From positions 21,017-85,016 of the IMG/VR virus record IMGVR_UViG_3300036826_000357: DNA of 64,000 nucleotides. The stretch is one strand, 5' to 3'. This DNA is from a virus. The position numbers and the translations under genes are program-made. Under the pieces are notes generated by a model, which was not told where the DNA came from, did no database searches, and saw only the letters and a list, made by a program, of their open reading frames with translations. Below, piece after piece: positions 50,206-57,756 of the stretch; the first letter of the stretch is position 1, and the number at the start of each line of letters is the position of its first letter.

Positions 50206-50820
50206 TTAGAGCGCCCTGTTCAATGCCGTCACGAGTTGCCGCGCGATTCTCGGGAAGAACATTTCCGCAGTCGGCCGGAGAAATGGACGCGCAGGCATCC
50301 GCACTTCACGCTTCAAGGAATACAACGGCTCGATACTTGCCGCCCGGCGTCGCACCAGCAGCAGGTTTCCCGCACGCGACCGAATGGTAAACAGTCCAGC
50401 AATCTGCCGTGCGCGCCGCTGCCGTGCTTCCATGGTCAGCGGAATGGTCAGGAACTGCACATTCTTTGCCCGGATCGTTCCACCAAACTCATGGATGCGC
50501 GCGTACACACGGGCCTTGAACCGCTGATCCTGCCGAATCTCACCGACCACTTCATCCTGCTTGCTCTGCACCCGCACTTTCCACGAGTGCGCGAGACTCC
50601 CACTCAACTGTCCTAACGGCTCCGCATCCGGCTTCTTGAATCCAGGCCGGGACGGCGATCCCGACAATCGATGCGATATCATCCACTGCAACGCATCGTT
50701 TAATCCCCGATCGAGAATGATCGCGACTTCCCGTTTCAGTCGAATCGGGAATTTCGCCAGACGCACATCGAGTGCTTGCGCCTGTTTTTGATCGACTTCG
50801 ATTGCAATACGAATTGCCAT
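50206..50820 (-). CDS. HK97 gp10-like head-tail joining protein
   Basis: 204 aa from ATG 50820. Basic; contains RIHEFGGTIRAK, GSLAHSWKVRV and a C-terminal RPFLRPTAEMFFPRI, matching phage gp10-like/virion morphogenesis proteins. Its start is 5 nt from the -35 of the divergent moron promoter. Confidence 0.7.
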   Translation of the reverse strand: MAIRIAIEVDQKQAQALDVRLAKFPIRLKREVAIILDRGLNDALQWMISHRLSGSPSRPGFKKPDAEPLGQLSGSLAHSWKVRVQSKQDEVVGEIRQDQRFKARVYARIHEFGGTIRAKNVQFLTIPLTMEARQRRARQIAGLFTIRSRAGNLLLVRRRAASIEPLYSLKREVRMPARPFLRPTAEMFFPRIARQLVTALNRAL

Positions 50821-50824
50821 CAGT

Positions 50825-50852
50825 TTGACAAACTCTGAATCGTGATTATATT
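50825..50852 (+). promoter_or_regulatory. Leaderless-type rightward moron promoter
   Basis: TTGACA (50825-50830), 16-nt spacer, TATATT (50847-50852), six nt to ATGACA at 50859. Opposite in direction to the structural module. Confidence 0.75.
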
Positions 50853-50858
50853 AGGTTT

Positions 50859-50987
50859 ATGACAACGAGAGAATACAGTGAATGTCGCGTATGTGGCGGC
50901 GAAGGATGGCTCCCGTCGCTACCCGAAGGAAACAGCCAGTGTCCGTACTGCAACGGCACGGGACGAATTGAACGAACTGAAAAGTGA
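50859..50987 (+). CDS. DnaJ-type zinc-finger microprotein, 42 aa
   Basis: Leaderless ATG 50859. C-R-V-C-G-G-E-G and C-P-Y-C-N-G-T-G give two CxxCxGxG knuckles of a DnaJ-like zinc finger. It resembles the 26855-27055 microprotein. Overlaps the next gene by GTGA. Confidence 0.7.
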   Translation: MTTREYSECRVCGGEGWLPSLPEGNSQCPYCNGTGRIERTEK

Positions 50988-51430
50988 AGATCATAAACAA
51001 AACCAACTACGACACGAAGACGCTACGAGCGATGGTCAAGCTCGTAGCGTCGGAAGAACTCGACCCTGGCCAATTGAAGTTCATGCACATCACCTTCATG
51101 CACAAGAACGCGCGTGGCGCGCGGAACGACCGCTGGAATCGACGCATCTACCCCATCGGTGCCGGCCTGAAATACAATCGCTTCAACGTCACGCTCAGGA
51201 AGGAGACCAACTGGCTTGGAAGGGAACCTCTCGATTGGCCTGCCACAATGCTCGCCCACGAATTCGCCGAGTGCCGTGGGAAACGCCATGCCGATATGAA
51301 GGGCGGTAGCTCCCGCTACGGCTACGGCAAGAAAGGATCGTATTGGGGAAAACGACTGAAGGAGGCGGGCATCAGGCTCAACTCCACCAGTAGCTCAGCA
51401 CGTCCGTCGCTCCCGTCCCAACAACCGTAA
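50984..51430 (+). CDS. Metzincin-like protein with HExxECRGxxH motif
   Basis: 148 aa from GTG 50984. Basic; residues ~85-105 (PATMLAHEFAECRGKRHADM) align with HExxHxxGxxH of metzincin proteases but the middle His is Glu. This could still bind metal or be an inactivated fold. Its last 53 nt overlap the convergent 51378-51983 gene. Moron expressed independently of the structural operon. Confidence 0.6.
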   Translation: MKIINKTNYDTKTLRAMVKLVASEELDPGQLKFMHITFMHKNARGARNDRWNRRIYPIGAGLKYNRFNVTLRKETNWLGREPLDWPATMLAHEFAECRGKRHADMKGGSSRYGYGKKGSYWGKRLKEAGIRLNSTSSSARPSLPSQQP

Positions 51431-51983
51431 AACTCTTCGGGGCTAAGAACGTGCGCGGTGCACCGACGACTAATTTGAATGCTCCGTAGTCGTCGGTCAC
51501 CGTCGCTGCCGGCGCGGCAGGCATACCCCCCAAAGTATGTGTCCCGGATCCGTTTGTCGTCAGATCAACCACGACCGGCAGCGGCGTCGTTTTTGCATTC
51601 GCCTCACTCAACGCCAACTTCACGTTGTCGGCATCGACCTTGTAAATCCAGTACAGGGTCGCATTGGTCAGAGGCGCAGGTAACGTCCCGGTGGTACTCA
51701 CCTTGTACGGTCCATCCCCCGTCGACAATCCATGCGCGACCATGTTCAACTGATCGGTCCCGGACGTAGCCGTGAATGTCCGCGCCTTGTAATCCCCCGG
51801 CCGAATCCGGAAACTGTTCCCCGCTGTCCCCTCGGTCTGCATGTGCAGCGTCAAGTACCGCGCACCAGAGGGACGCGTGACAACCGTCTCCGTCACCCCC
51901 ACGATGTGGCCGATACTGCTCGTCAGCGGAAGCACATCGACTGCTCCATCTGCACCACTGTTGGCTCCCTGATACTTCCCCAT
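51378..51983 (-). CDS. Virion protein with AHGxxTGDGPY module, 201 aa
   Basis: ATG 51983. Residues ~75-145 contain NMVAHGLSTGDGPYKVSTTG, LYWIYKVDADNVKLALSEAN and VDLTTNGSGTHT, the module shared with 52692-53624 and the tail hub 29330-32776. Beta-rich throughout. Head-tail region or head decoration component. Confidence 0.65.
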   Translation of the reverse strand: MGKYQGANSGADGAVDVLPLTSSIGHIVGVTETVVTRPSGARYLTLHMQTEGTAGNSFRIRPGDYKARTFTATSGTDQLNMVAHGLSTGDGPYKVSTTGTLPAPLTNATLYWIYKVDADNVKLALSEANAKTTPLPVVVDLTTNGSGTHTLGGMPAAPAATVTDDYGAFKLVVGAPRTFLAPKSFTVVGTGATDVLSYWWS

Positions 51984-51985
51984 CG

Positions 51986-52603
51986 CTACATCCCCCGCCC
52001 TTCTGCCGTGAAGATGATGAGCTTCCGAAATGGTGCCAAGATCCCCACTGCCGATACCGGCAGCCCCGATGCACTGTCCATCAATCCCCGCTGCCGCTGA
52101 AATGCTCCCGCCGATGCCGATGCCAACACCGGATCGCGACCACGCTGGGAGAACAGCATCGCCGTAACCACCTTCACAGCCTCCGACACTGGTGGCGGTA
52201 ACGTCGCGTACCCACCCGTGTACGAGACCAGCACATTATGTGCCCCCTTCGGAAACTGCGTGTAGGTGGGAAACCCGCTGATGCCGGTGCTGGCTACTAA
52301 CTGAATGATCCCGGAGCCGGCATAGACGACGATATCCGATGCCGCCAAGGTTCCCACCGTCGATATCTTCACCGTTACCGACTGGCTGGTATCAATCGGC
52401 GGATTCGTCACCCGAACGATTGTCGAGTTATTGCCGTCAATCGCCTCGTCGGTATAGACTGTCTTCGCAAACGTTCGCCGACAATGCGTCTCGACCAACA
52501 TCGATGCACTATCCAGCATCGACGCAATCACCGCATCAATCGACGTATCTGCGGGATCCAGATCAGCCCACGCTTTGTACTCGGTAACAGAGACGAGCGC
52601 CAT
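51986..52603 (-). CDS. Head-tail connector (gp6-like)
   Basis: 205 aa from ATG 52603. VTEYKAWADLDPADTSIDAV then helices (IASMLDSASMLVETHCRRTF) and a beta part is the pattern of HK97 gp6-like/YqbG connector proteins with an N-terminal helical bundle. Links portal to tail. A hairpin (52614-52643) precedes it. Confidence 0.65.
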   Translation of the reverse strand: MALVSVTEYKAWADLDPADTSIDAVIASMLDSASMLVETHCRRTFAKTVYTDEAIDGNNSTIVRVTNPPIDTSQSVTVKISTVGTLAASDIVVYAGSGIIQLVASTGISGFPTYTQFPKGAHNVLVSYTGGYATLPPPVSEAVKVVTAMLFSQRGRDPVLASASAGAFQRQRGLMDSASGLPVSAVGILAPFRKLIIFTAEGRGM

Positions 52604-52613
52604 GATACGAAAC

Positions 52614-52643
52614 GGGGACTGCCAGCATTCCCTGACAGTCCCC
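52614..52643. repeat. Intergenic hairpin upstream of connector gene
   Basis: GGGGACTG (52614-52621) pairs with CAGTCCCC (52636-52643). It lies in the 88-nt gap between the 310-aa virion protein gene and the connector gene. On the minus strand CGTTTCGT follows; a partial terminator that lowers downstream expression is possible. Confidence 0.5.
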
Positions 52644-52691
52644 TCTCCGCTGTATTACCCCCACTTCGCTGCCGCCGCAGCGAAGATCGAT

Positions 52692-53624
52692 TTACGCTGG
52701 TTTCGGCAGTATCAGCAGTCCCACGACATTCGTGTTGGCTGTGGTGAACGTGCCACTGGTCAACACCACCTTGTCCTTGTCCGTCACATCGAAATTCGGG
52801 GATGGTGTTCCCGGCGCGGAGAGATTCACCACTCCAGCAACGTGATCGCCGCGACGGACTCCCGTCACCGTCACTTCGCCGGCTCCAGTAGTCATGGCCG
52901 TCGCATTCTGATTCACCGGCCGCTGCTCCGCATTCGTCGTATCCAGATCATCGACCCGAACATACTCCGATGCCCGGTAGCCCTCTCCACCCGTGTTGAC
53001 CACCCGCTCGACCCAGCGCTTGTGCCCATTGACCATCGATAGCCGCTGGAACCGCTCCGCGATCATCTTGGTGTAGCTCTGCGTTCCGGTCCCATCCGTG
53101 GTGATGTCCACCACCGTGCCAGCAATGGCATTGGCCCGGGTCAGCGCGAGCTTGAAGGTGTTCACGCCCGTCGCGATGATGAAGTACGGTGTCGTAGCCG
53201 TCACTCCCGTAGGGAGTCCACCACCGGAATTGCTCAGAAGGTAGGGACCGTCTCCAGTCCGCAACCCATGTGCGTTCTTCGTGAACGTATCCGTCGCATT
53301 CGCAATCGATGTGATTGCCACAGCCGTTGCGAGTTGATCCTTCACGTAGATGTTCAAATCGAAATGTGGAGACTCTCCGAAGCCCGCCGTGTTCCGGATG
53401 GTCTCGACATAGATCGCATTCCCATGCTCACCTGCGAGACGGGCATCGACCCTCAGCGTGTTGCCCGTACCGTCACTGATCGTAACAGTCGCCTTCACTC
53501 CTGCCGTGATCGTACCGGCTGCGGTGTAGCTGAGGAGTTTGATGCCACGAAGCTGATCGACCACGCGCCGCGTAGTCGTATCGCTGGTGTATGGCGCTCC
53601 CGTGCTATCGACTAGTGCACCCAT
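52692..53624 (-). CDS. Virion protein with AHGxxTGDGPY module, 310 aa
   Basis: ATG 53624. Beta-rich; residues ~110-185 hold FTKNAHGLRTGDGPYLLSNS, a Y-F-I-I-A-T-G-V-N-T-F-K-L-A-L strand set and VDITTDGTGTQS. Directly follows the capsid and a small acidic protein; probable head or head-tail protein. Confidence 0.6.
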   Translation of the reverse strand: MGALVDSTGAPYTSDTTTRRVVDQLRGIKLLSYTAAGTITAGVKATVTISDGTGNTLRVDARLAGEHGNAIYVETIRNTAGFGESPHFDLNIYVKDQLATAVAITSIANATDTFTKNAHGLRTGDGPYLLSNSGGGLPTGVTATTPYFIIATGVNTFKLALTRANAIAGTVVDITTDGTGTQSYTKMIAERFQRLSMVNGHKRWVERVVNTGGEGYRASEYVRVDDLDTTNAEQRPVNQNATAMTTGAGEVTVTGVRRGDHVAGVVNLSAPGTPSPNFDVTDKDKVVLTSGTFTTANTNVVGLLILPKPA

Positions 53625-53636
53625 GCGTGCTCTCCC

Positions 53637-53945
53637 TTACTGCTCCGATGCGAGCTTGCCGCCACCCGCCAAAATCCCCCCATCATCTGGCATCGAAGTT
53701 GCCGACTTCCCCTTGGCCGCTGGCTTCTTTGGGGCAGGGGTCGGCTCAGGCTCAGACTCCTCGGATTCTTCCTCCGATCCGTCTGTGATCTCGAACGCCG
53801 GTATCGTGTTCCCACGCGCGTCCCGAGACTCCCGGGTCTTCAGAAGCTCCGCATCCTCTTCGGAGACGGTCACCTCCTGACCCTTCACGAACAGAGTGCC
53901 CCGGAACATCCAGCGCTCTCCACCAACCAGCGTCGCTTGCGGCAT
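53637..53945 (-). CDS. Acidic small virion-region protein, 102 aa
   Basis: ATG 53945. Short beta N-terminus (MFRGTLFVKGQEVTVSEEDA) and an acidic, Pro/Lys-rich tail (DGSEEESEESEPEPTPAP). Its place after the capsid gene is where decoration or neck genes often lie. Unknown role. Confidence 0.6.
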   Translation of the reverse strand: MPQATLVGGERWMFRGTLFVKGQEVTVSEEDAELLKTRESRDARGNTIPAFEITDGSEEESEESEPEPTPAPKKPAAKGKSATSMPDDGGILAGGGKLASEQ

Positions 53946-53960
53946 ATCACTCCCTCGAAG

Positions 53961-53982
53961 GATTTGACCACGTGGTCAAATC
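53961..53982. repeat. Perfect palindrome, copy 4 (22 bp)
   Basis: The 20-mer ATTTGACCACGTGGTCAAAT flanked by G and C that also pair. It is in the 39-nt gap between the capsid stop (53985) and the following gene (53945). Confidence 0.9.
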
Positions 53983-53984
53983 GC

Positions 53985-54905
53985 TCAGGCCAGGTTGATG
54001 ATCTTCACCACTGCCGGCTCTTCCTCATATACGAAGTCGAGTCGCATTGTGAGCACGATGATCCACACCCGGGCGGTAATGTCCTTGTCCGTCTCGACCA
54101 GGACGTTCCGCTGAATGCCAATCACCATGTTCTTCGGGTCGGTGAAGAGACCCTTATCTGCTGGCATGAGCGCCACCGGAATGACCGGCACGCCAAAGGC
54201 AGTGATGGCATTGTTCGTCGTCACCGCCGAGTCGCCACCAGTCGTCTGCCGGTTTCCGAAGGAATCGCGCCACTCAAGCTCGTTGTCGATGGACACGTAG
54301 AAGCGCATTGCCGCCCGGTTCCGTAGATACCGATCCGGCATGGCCTTGATCGCGTTCTTGAACACGGTCTTGTTGATGGATGTCGAGCCGGCATCGGACA
54401 CGTTGGAAATGGCACGCACGAGCGCACCATCCACCAGGTCCAGATACGGATCAGCCGCATCGAGCGTGGTGTCTCCGAGAAGGATTAGCTCCTCGATATC
54501 GAGTGCCGCCCGCTCTGCCATCATCTCCATGATCGTATCGGCAAAGCCGTTCCGCTCGATGTTGTCTTCCAACACATCGTACGGAATCCGAACTTCCGCG
54601 ATCACTTCCTTGGTGGTCAGCGTGACCTTCTCAGTCGTGGGCTTCGACCGATCTGACTCAGTCAATGCCACGTTCGACACACCCGGCTTCAAGATGCGCG
54701 TGCCGAATCCGACCTTGTTGATTTCGCGTTTCGGCGCGTTCATGAAGACCGTCCGCGCCTCCCGCACGATGGTCGGCTGATCGATGAGCTTGCGGAAGAA
54801 TTGATTCTCCTGCTCCGGATTCAGGTAGCCGCCATTGGTTGTCAGGTCACTGACAGCAATGGTCGCCTTCTGAACGAGTTCCTTGTTGCTAACCGTGCTA
54901 CCCAT
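53985..54905 (-). CDS. Major capsid protein (HK97 fold)
   Basis: 306 aa from ATG 54905. Segments FGTRILKPGVSNVALTESDR, TLTTKEVIAEVRIPYDVLED, MMAERAALDIEELILLGDTT and AFGVPVIPVALMP are typical of HK97-type capsids, here with a short or no delta domain. Assembles into the icosahedral shell. Followed by palindrome copy 4. Confidence 0.85.
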   Translation of the reverse strand: MGSTVSNKELVQKATIAVSDLTTNGGYLNPEQENQFFRKLIDQPTIVREARTVFMNAPKREINKVGFGTRILKPGVSNVALTESDRSKPTTEKVTLTTKEVIAEVRIPYDVLEDNIERNGFADTIMEMMAERAALDIEELILLGDTTLDAADPYLDLVDGALVRAISNVSDAGSTSINKTVFKNAIKAMPDRYLRNRAAMRFYVSIDNELEWRDSFGNRQTTGGDSAVTTNNAITAFGVPVIPVALMPADKGLFTDPKNMVIGIQRNVLVETDKDITARVWIIVLTMRLDFVYEEEPAVVKIINLA

Positions 54906-54941
54906 TTCCGCCCCTCCGCCGCCTCTCGAATGTGAGGTGTA

Positions 54942-56345
54942 TTAGCTGCCAGTCCGGCCCCAAGGGAACAGATTGTTGAATGTTCCACCTGGCCGATCAT
55001 CTTCCATGGTCTTCCGCACTTCAGCCGTGCCCTGGCGGCGGAGCGTCGTCCGCTCCATCTTCGCCACACGCTCATCCATCTGATCCAGCCGGGACGTGAT
55101 CCGCTCGCCCATCTTGGAAATAGCCTGCTCGACTGGTGTGTCGGCTGGCGTCTCGCCGGGCTGCTTGTCGGTGTCCGGAGCCTCTTCGTCGGCTGGCGTC
55201 TCACCGTTGCTCTTCTTGCCGCCTTCGATCGCGCCAAGCCGGGAATCAATCGAATCGATCTTCTTCCCAATCGACTCGATCATGGCCTCGAACTTCGCGG
55301 TATCCATGTCCACTTCCTCCACTTCACCACCCGCCGCGAGATCGACTACTGCATCGACCACCGTTGCGAGCTTCTCGACTCCCGCCTGCCGCACGCGGCC
55401 AAGCAATTCTGCCTGTACCTGCTGTTCCTGTACCTTCGCAAGCGGCAAAGATTCAATCGAATCGAGCAATGCGTTCTGGAACTTCCCAAGCTCGCCGGCC
55501 ATCTTCTCGCGCTTGTCGCCAATTGTCGTATCGTTCAGCACGTTGAACATCACGCCCTGCATCACTGCGAAAAGATCAAGGACGTTGGGCGATTCGTTCA
55601 TGCCACCCATCGCATTGGAAAAGTCGGTTTGGCCGATGCCGCCGGCACCCATGGTCTTCTTGGTAACGGAACCACCGAGTCGACCAACCGTATCCGTCGC
55701 GCGGAATGGCGGATTTGACAAGCTGAATGCACCTTCATCCGTCCGGACTTTGAACGGATTAAAGCCGCGCAGCTTGGAAAAGCTCTGACTGAGTGCGCTG
55801 CCGCCACTGGTCTCGTTCTTGCTGGAATCTGTCATGGGCAACCCAACCTCCACACTGCTCCGATCCTTCAACGTCCGTGCCCGCTCCCGTTCGAGCAGCG
55901 CCGAAACGCCTTCCCCCAACTCCACCACTTCAAATTCCTCGGTGTCATTGGGAATCTCACCGACCAGACGAATGACTTCATCCGTCTCATCTGCCCATGT
56001 GGCCTTGAATCCACGCTGAAGTGCCCAACTCTCCGCCTGCTTCCGCGTATATGCCTGCTTGTCGAACACCAACGCGCGTACATCCTCCGCCAGAACGGAG
56101 TCAGCCGTGTCGTCGCCACCACCTAACGCTTTGATGATGGTCTTGAGCACACCTAATCGCGCTCTCGCCGACGCGAGTGCACTCGACCGAACATCGCCAC
56201 CCTCTCCTCCTCCACTCGTCTTCACGGCTGCCTCCTGCCTACCGTCCCGCTTGATAATGCGGAACGTTTTCTTCGCCGCCGGCCGATCCACAATCGAGAC
56301 AAACTCGGGATCGGGATCCACAAGCATCTTGACCTGACGGGGCAT
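54942..56345 (-). CDS. Scaffold-like head protein, 467 aa
   Basis: ATG 56345. N-terminus (PEFVSIVDRPAAKKTFRIIK) resembles the XkdF-type start V-S-x-V-D-R-P-A. The middle is Ala/Gly-rich; the C-terminal third is a coiled coil (MESIGKKIDSIDSRL; ERITSRLDQMDERVAKMERT), as in scaffolds that act inside the procapsid. Adjacent to capsid and protease. Confidence 0.65.
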   Translation of the reverse strand: MPRQVKMLVDPDPEFVSIVDRPAAKKTFRIIKRDGRQEAAVKTSGGGEGGDVRSSALASARARLGVLKTIIKALGGGDDTADSVLAEDVRALVFDKQAYTRKQAESWALQRGFKATWADETDEVIRLVGEIPNDTEEFEVVELGEGVSALLERERARTLKDRSSVEVGLPMTDSSKNETSGGSALSQSFSKLRGFNPFKVRTDEGAFSLSNPPFRATDTVGRLGGSVTKKTMGAGGIGQTDFSNAMGGMNESPNVLDLFAVMQGVMFNVLNDTTIGDKREKMAGELGKFQNALLDSIESLPLAKVQEQQVQAELLGRVRQAGVEKLATVVDAVVDLAAGGEVEEVDMDTAKFEAMIESIGKKIDSIDSRLGAIEGGKKSNGETPADEEAPDTDKQPGETPADTPVEQAISKMGERITSRLDQMDERVAKMERTTLRRQGTAEVRKTMEDDRPGGTFNNLFPWGRTGS

Positions 56346-56346
56346 G

Positions 56347-56556
56347 TCATCCGTACCAGATATTCAAGCTGCGCATCCCGACCTTCATGCTGCCGGGAAT
56401 GAGCCCGAAGATGGTTAACAACCAGAGCACTACGAGCAGGAGCAGGACGACACGGATGATCTGCTTAATGGTGGGATCGATCGGGAGCAGGGTCTCGACA
56501 ATGTAGAGCAGGATGCCAATGACGATCAGAACGACGACGATCTGTATCAGCGGCAT
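56347..56556 (-). CDS. Thivi_2564-like membrane protein, 69 aa
   Basis: ATG 56556. Two TM segments (IVVVLIVIGILLYIVETLLP; IIRVVLLLLVVLWLLTIFGL) separated by DPTIKQ, the signature of small Thivi_2564-family membrane proteins found in phages and bacteria. Unusual between protease and capsid genes. Confidence 0.7.
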   Translation of the reverse strand: MPLIQIVVVLIVIGILLYIVETLLPIDPTIKQIIRVVLLLLVVLWLLTIFGLIPGSMKVGMRSLNIWYG

Positions 56557-56769
56557 TTACTCCCCCTCGTGCTTCGTACACATGGCGCTACTTACGCCAA
56601 ACGAAACTCCCGTCGAGGATTCGGTATTGACGAATGTCGGCCAGGAATAGGAATACGACTGCCAGGACTTTCCCCACTCCGACCGACACGTCGTGCAATA
56701 TACACGCTGACAGTGAGAACAAAACCGTACCTGATCGTGCCTACAATCACAGGAATGAAAATGGGTCAT
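56557..56769 (-). CDS. Zinc-ribbon protein, 70 aa
   Basis: ATG 56769. C-D-C, C-S-H-C, C-T-T-C pairs and a late Cys/His (MCTKHEGE) indicate two zinc sites; the tail is Ser/Tyr-rich. Directly follows the protease gene. Unknown role. Confidence 0.65.
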   Translation of the reverse strand: MTHFHSCDCRHDQVRFCSHCQRVYCTTCRSEWGKSWQSYSYSWPTFVNTESSTGVSFGVSSAMCTKHEGE

Positions 56770-56808
56770 CGAATTGATCCTAACGTTGTCTGCGCAGCCG
56801 GGGATGTC

Positions 56809-57471
56809 TTACTCGTACCCCACATCGTACCCCTCCAACCCCTCAGCCGACGCAATCAGATTCCGCAATGAGAATGTATGCCGATGTCCATCCGCAACGG
56901 CAGTCCGGACGTTCTCCGTGATGTCGTGCGAATGCCCATCGACAACATCGGTCATCCCCGATGTGACATTCCCCTCGTCGTCCAGCAAGACAGTGAACCC
57001 GTGTACGTGACCATTCGCCGAATTCGTCTGCCCTTGATACTCATTTGCCCCGTCACTTTTCGTATCGACCGTGACAGGAACCTTGCGCACTCGGGCTTGG
57101 AAACTGTATCCAGTTAAATCGCCGCGTTTTACTGCTGCCCAGATTCCATCGTCGTATACTTTTGTACCCAGCACCCAGGCACCGGGTGTGAAATCCGGAT
57201 CCCCTTCGCGCGCAATGAACGACTCCACCACCGCTGTTCCATGGTTGGAGTTTTGGTCATGCATCAGATCGACGTGCCCGGTGAGTTGCTTCAGCATGAA
57301 CCGATGCGCGAGCTTCTCGATTTCCTCGCCGGTCATGAACTCGCCGTGCGTGTCCAGATCGTTCGGCGCGTAGACTTCGCCGAAGACCAGGCGCTTCTCT
57401 GACACCTGTTTCTTGATGGCGACTTCCCGCGTGCAGACCACGAACGGGACCGGCCGCTGGCGTTTGACCAC
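56809..57471 (-). CDS. Prohead protease, XkdF-like
   Basis: About 220 aa; the start may be GTG 57471 in palindrome copy 5 or an upstream ATG (57597), which would give 262 aa. Residues ~25-110 (RLVFGEVYAPNDLDTHGEFM; IEKLAHRFMLKQLTGHVDLM; GAWVLGTKVYDDGIW) match XkdF putative serine proteases that mature the capsid. The C-terminus adds NGHVHGFTVLL, DGHSHDI and DGHRHTF, three HxH motifs that might bind metal. First gene of the visible leftward head block. Confidence 0.75.
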   Translation of the reverse strand: MVKRQRPVPFVVCTREVAIKKQVSEKRLVFGEVYAPNDLDTHGEFMTGEEIEKLAHRFMLKQLTGHVDLMHDQNSNHGTAVVESFIAREGDPDFTPGAWVLGTKVYDDGIWAAVKRGDLTGYSFQARVRKVPVTVDTKSDGANEYQGQTNSANGHVHGFTVLLDDEGNVTSGMTDVVDGHSHDITENVRTAVADGHRHTFSLRNLIASAEGLEGYDVGYE

Positions 57472-57480
57472 GTGGTCAAA
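57463..57480. repeat. Perfect palindrome, copy 5 (18 bp)
   Basis: TTTGACCACGTGGTCAAA at the presumed start of the protease gene; leftward GTG in it is in frame and could be the start codon, as in copy 1. Confidence 0.9.
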
Positions 57481-57634
57481 TCCCGGGCGTCGGGCCACCA
57501 CGCCAGCCTCCGCCAGGGCCAGGCAGAATGGGCCTAAGCTACGGAAATCCTTGAGCTTTGGCTGGAGCATCCCGCCACACCCTCCCAACCCCATCATTAT
57601 ATGCGGCCGTCAAAGCAGCGGTTTTGGCGCAGCA

Positions 57635-57663
57635 TTGACAAAAGCCAGCCGAACGGCTATGCC
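57635..57663 (+). promoter_or_regulatory. tRNA operon promoter
   Basis: TTGACA (57635-57640), 17-nt spacer, TATGCC (57658-57663), predicted start near 57670, four nt from the first tRNA-like gene. Confidence 0.7.
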
Positions 57664-57673
57664 CAGCCCCGGG

Positions 57674-57747
57674 TTAGCCGTAGCTCAGTGGTAGAGCGCC
57701 TGGCTCTTGGCTCCGGGTGGACGCAGGTTCAAGTCCTGCCGGCTAGT
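57674..57747 (+). tRNA. tRNA-like gene with apparent 9-nt anticodon loop (copy A)
   Basis: Acceptor TTAGCCG/CGGCTAG (one T-G pair), D stem GCTC/GAGC, T stem GCAGG/CCTGC with TTCAAGT. Anticodon stem CCTGG/CCGGG encloses CTCTTGGCT, nine nt. If the first two bases are extra, the loop reads CTTGGCT (anticodon TGG, Pro); if the last two, CTCTTGG (CTT, Lys). Identity is therefore unsure. Confidence 0.7.
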
Positions 57748-57756
57748 CCGTTTTTG

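Noticed and set aside
57598-57603. TATAAT on the minus strand just before ATG 57597
   Set aside because: No -35 box at 16-18 nt upstream (a TTGACG is only 7 nt away), so not called as a promoter, although the protease start remains open.
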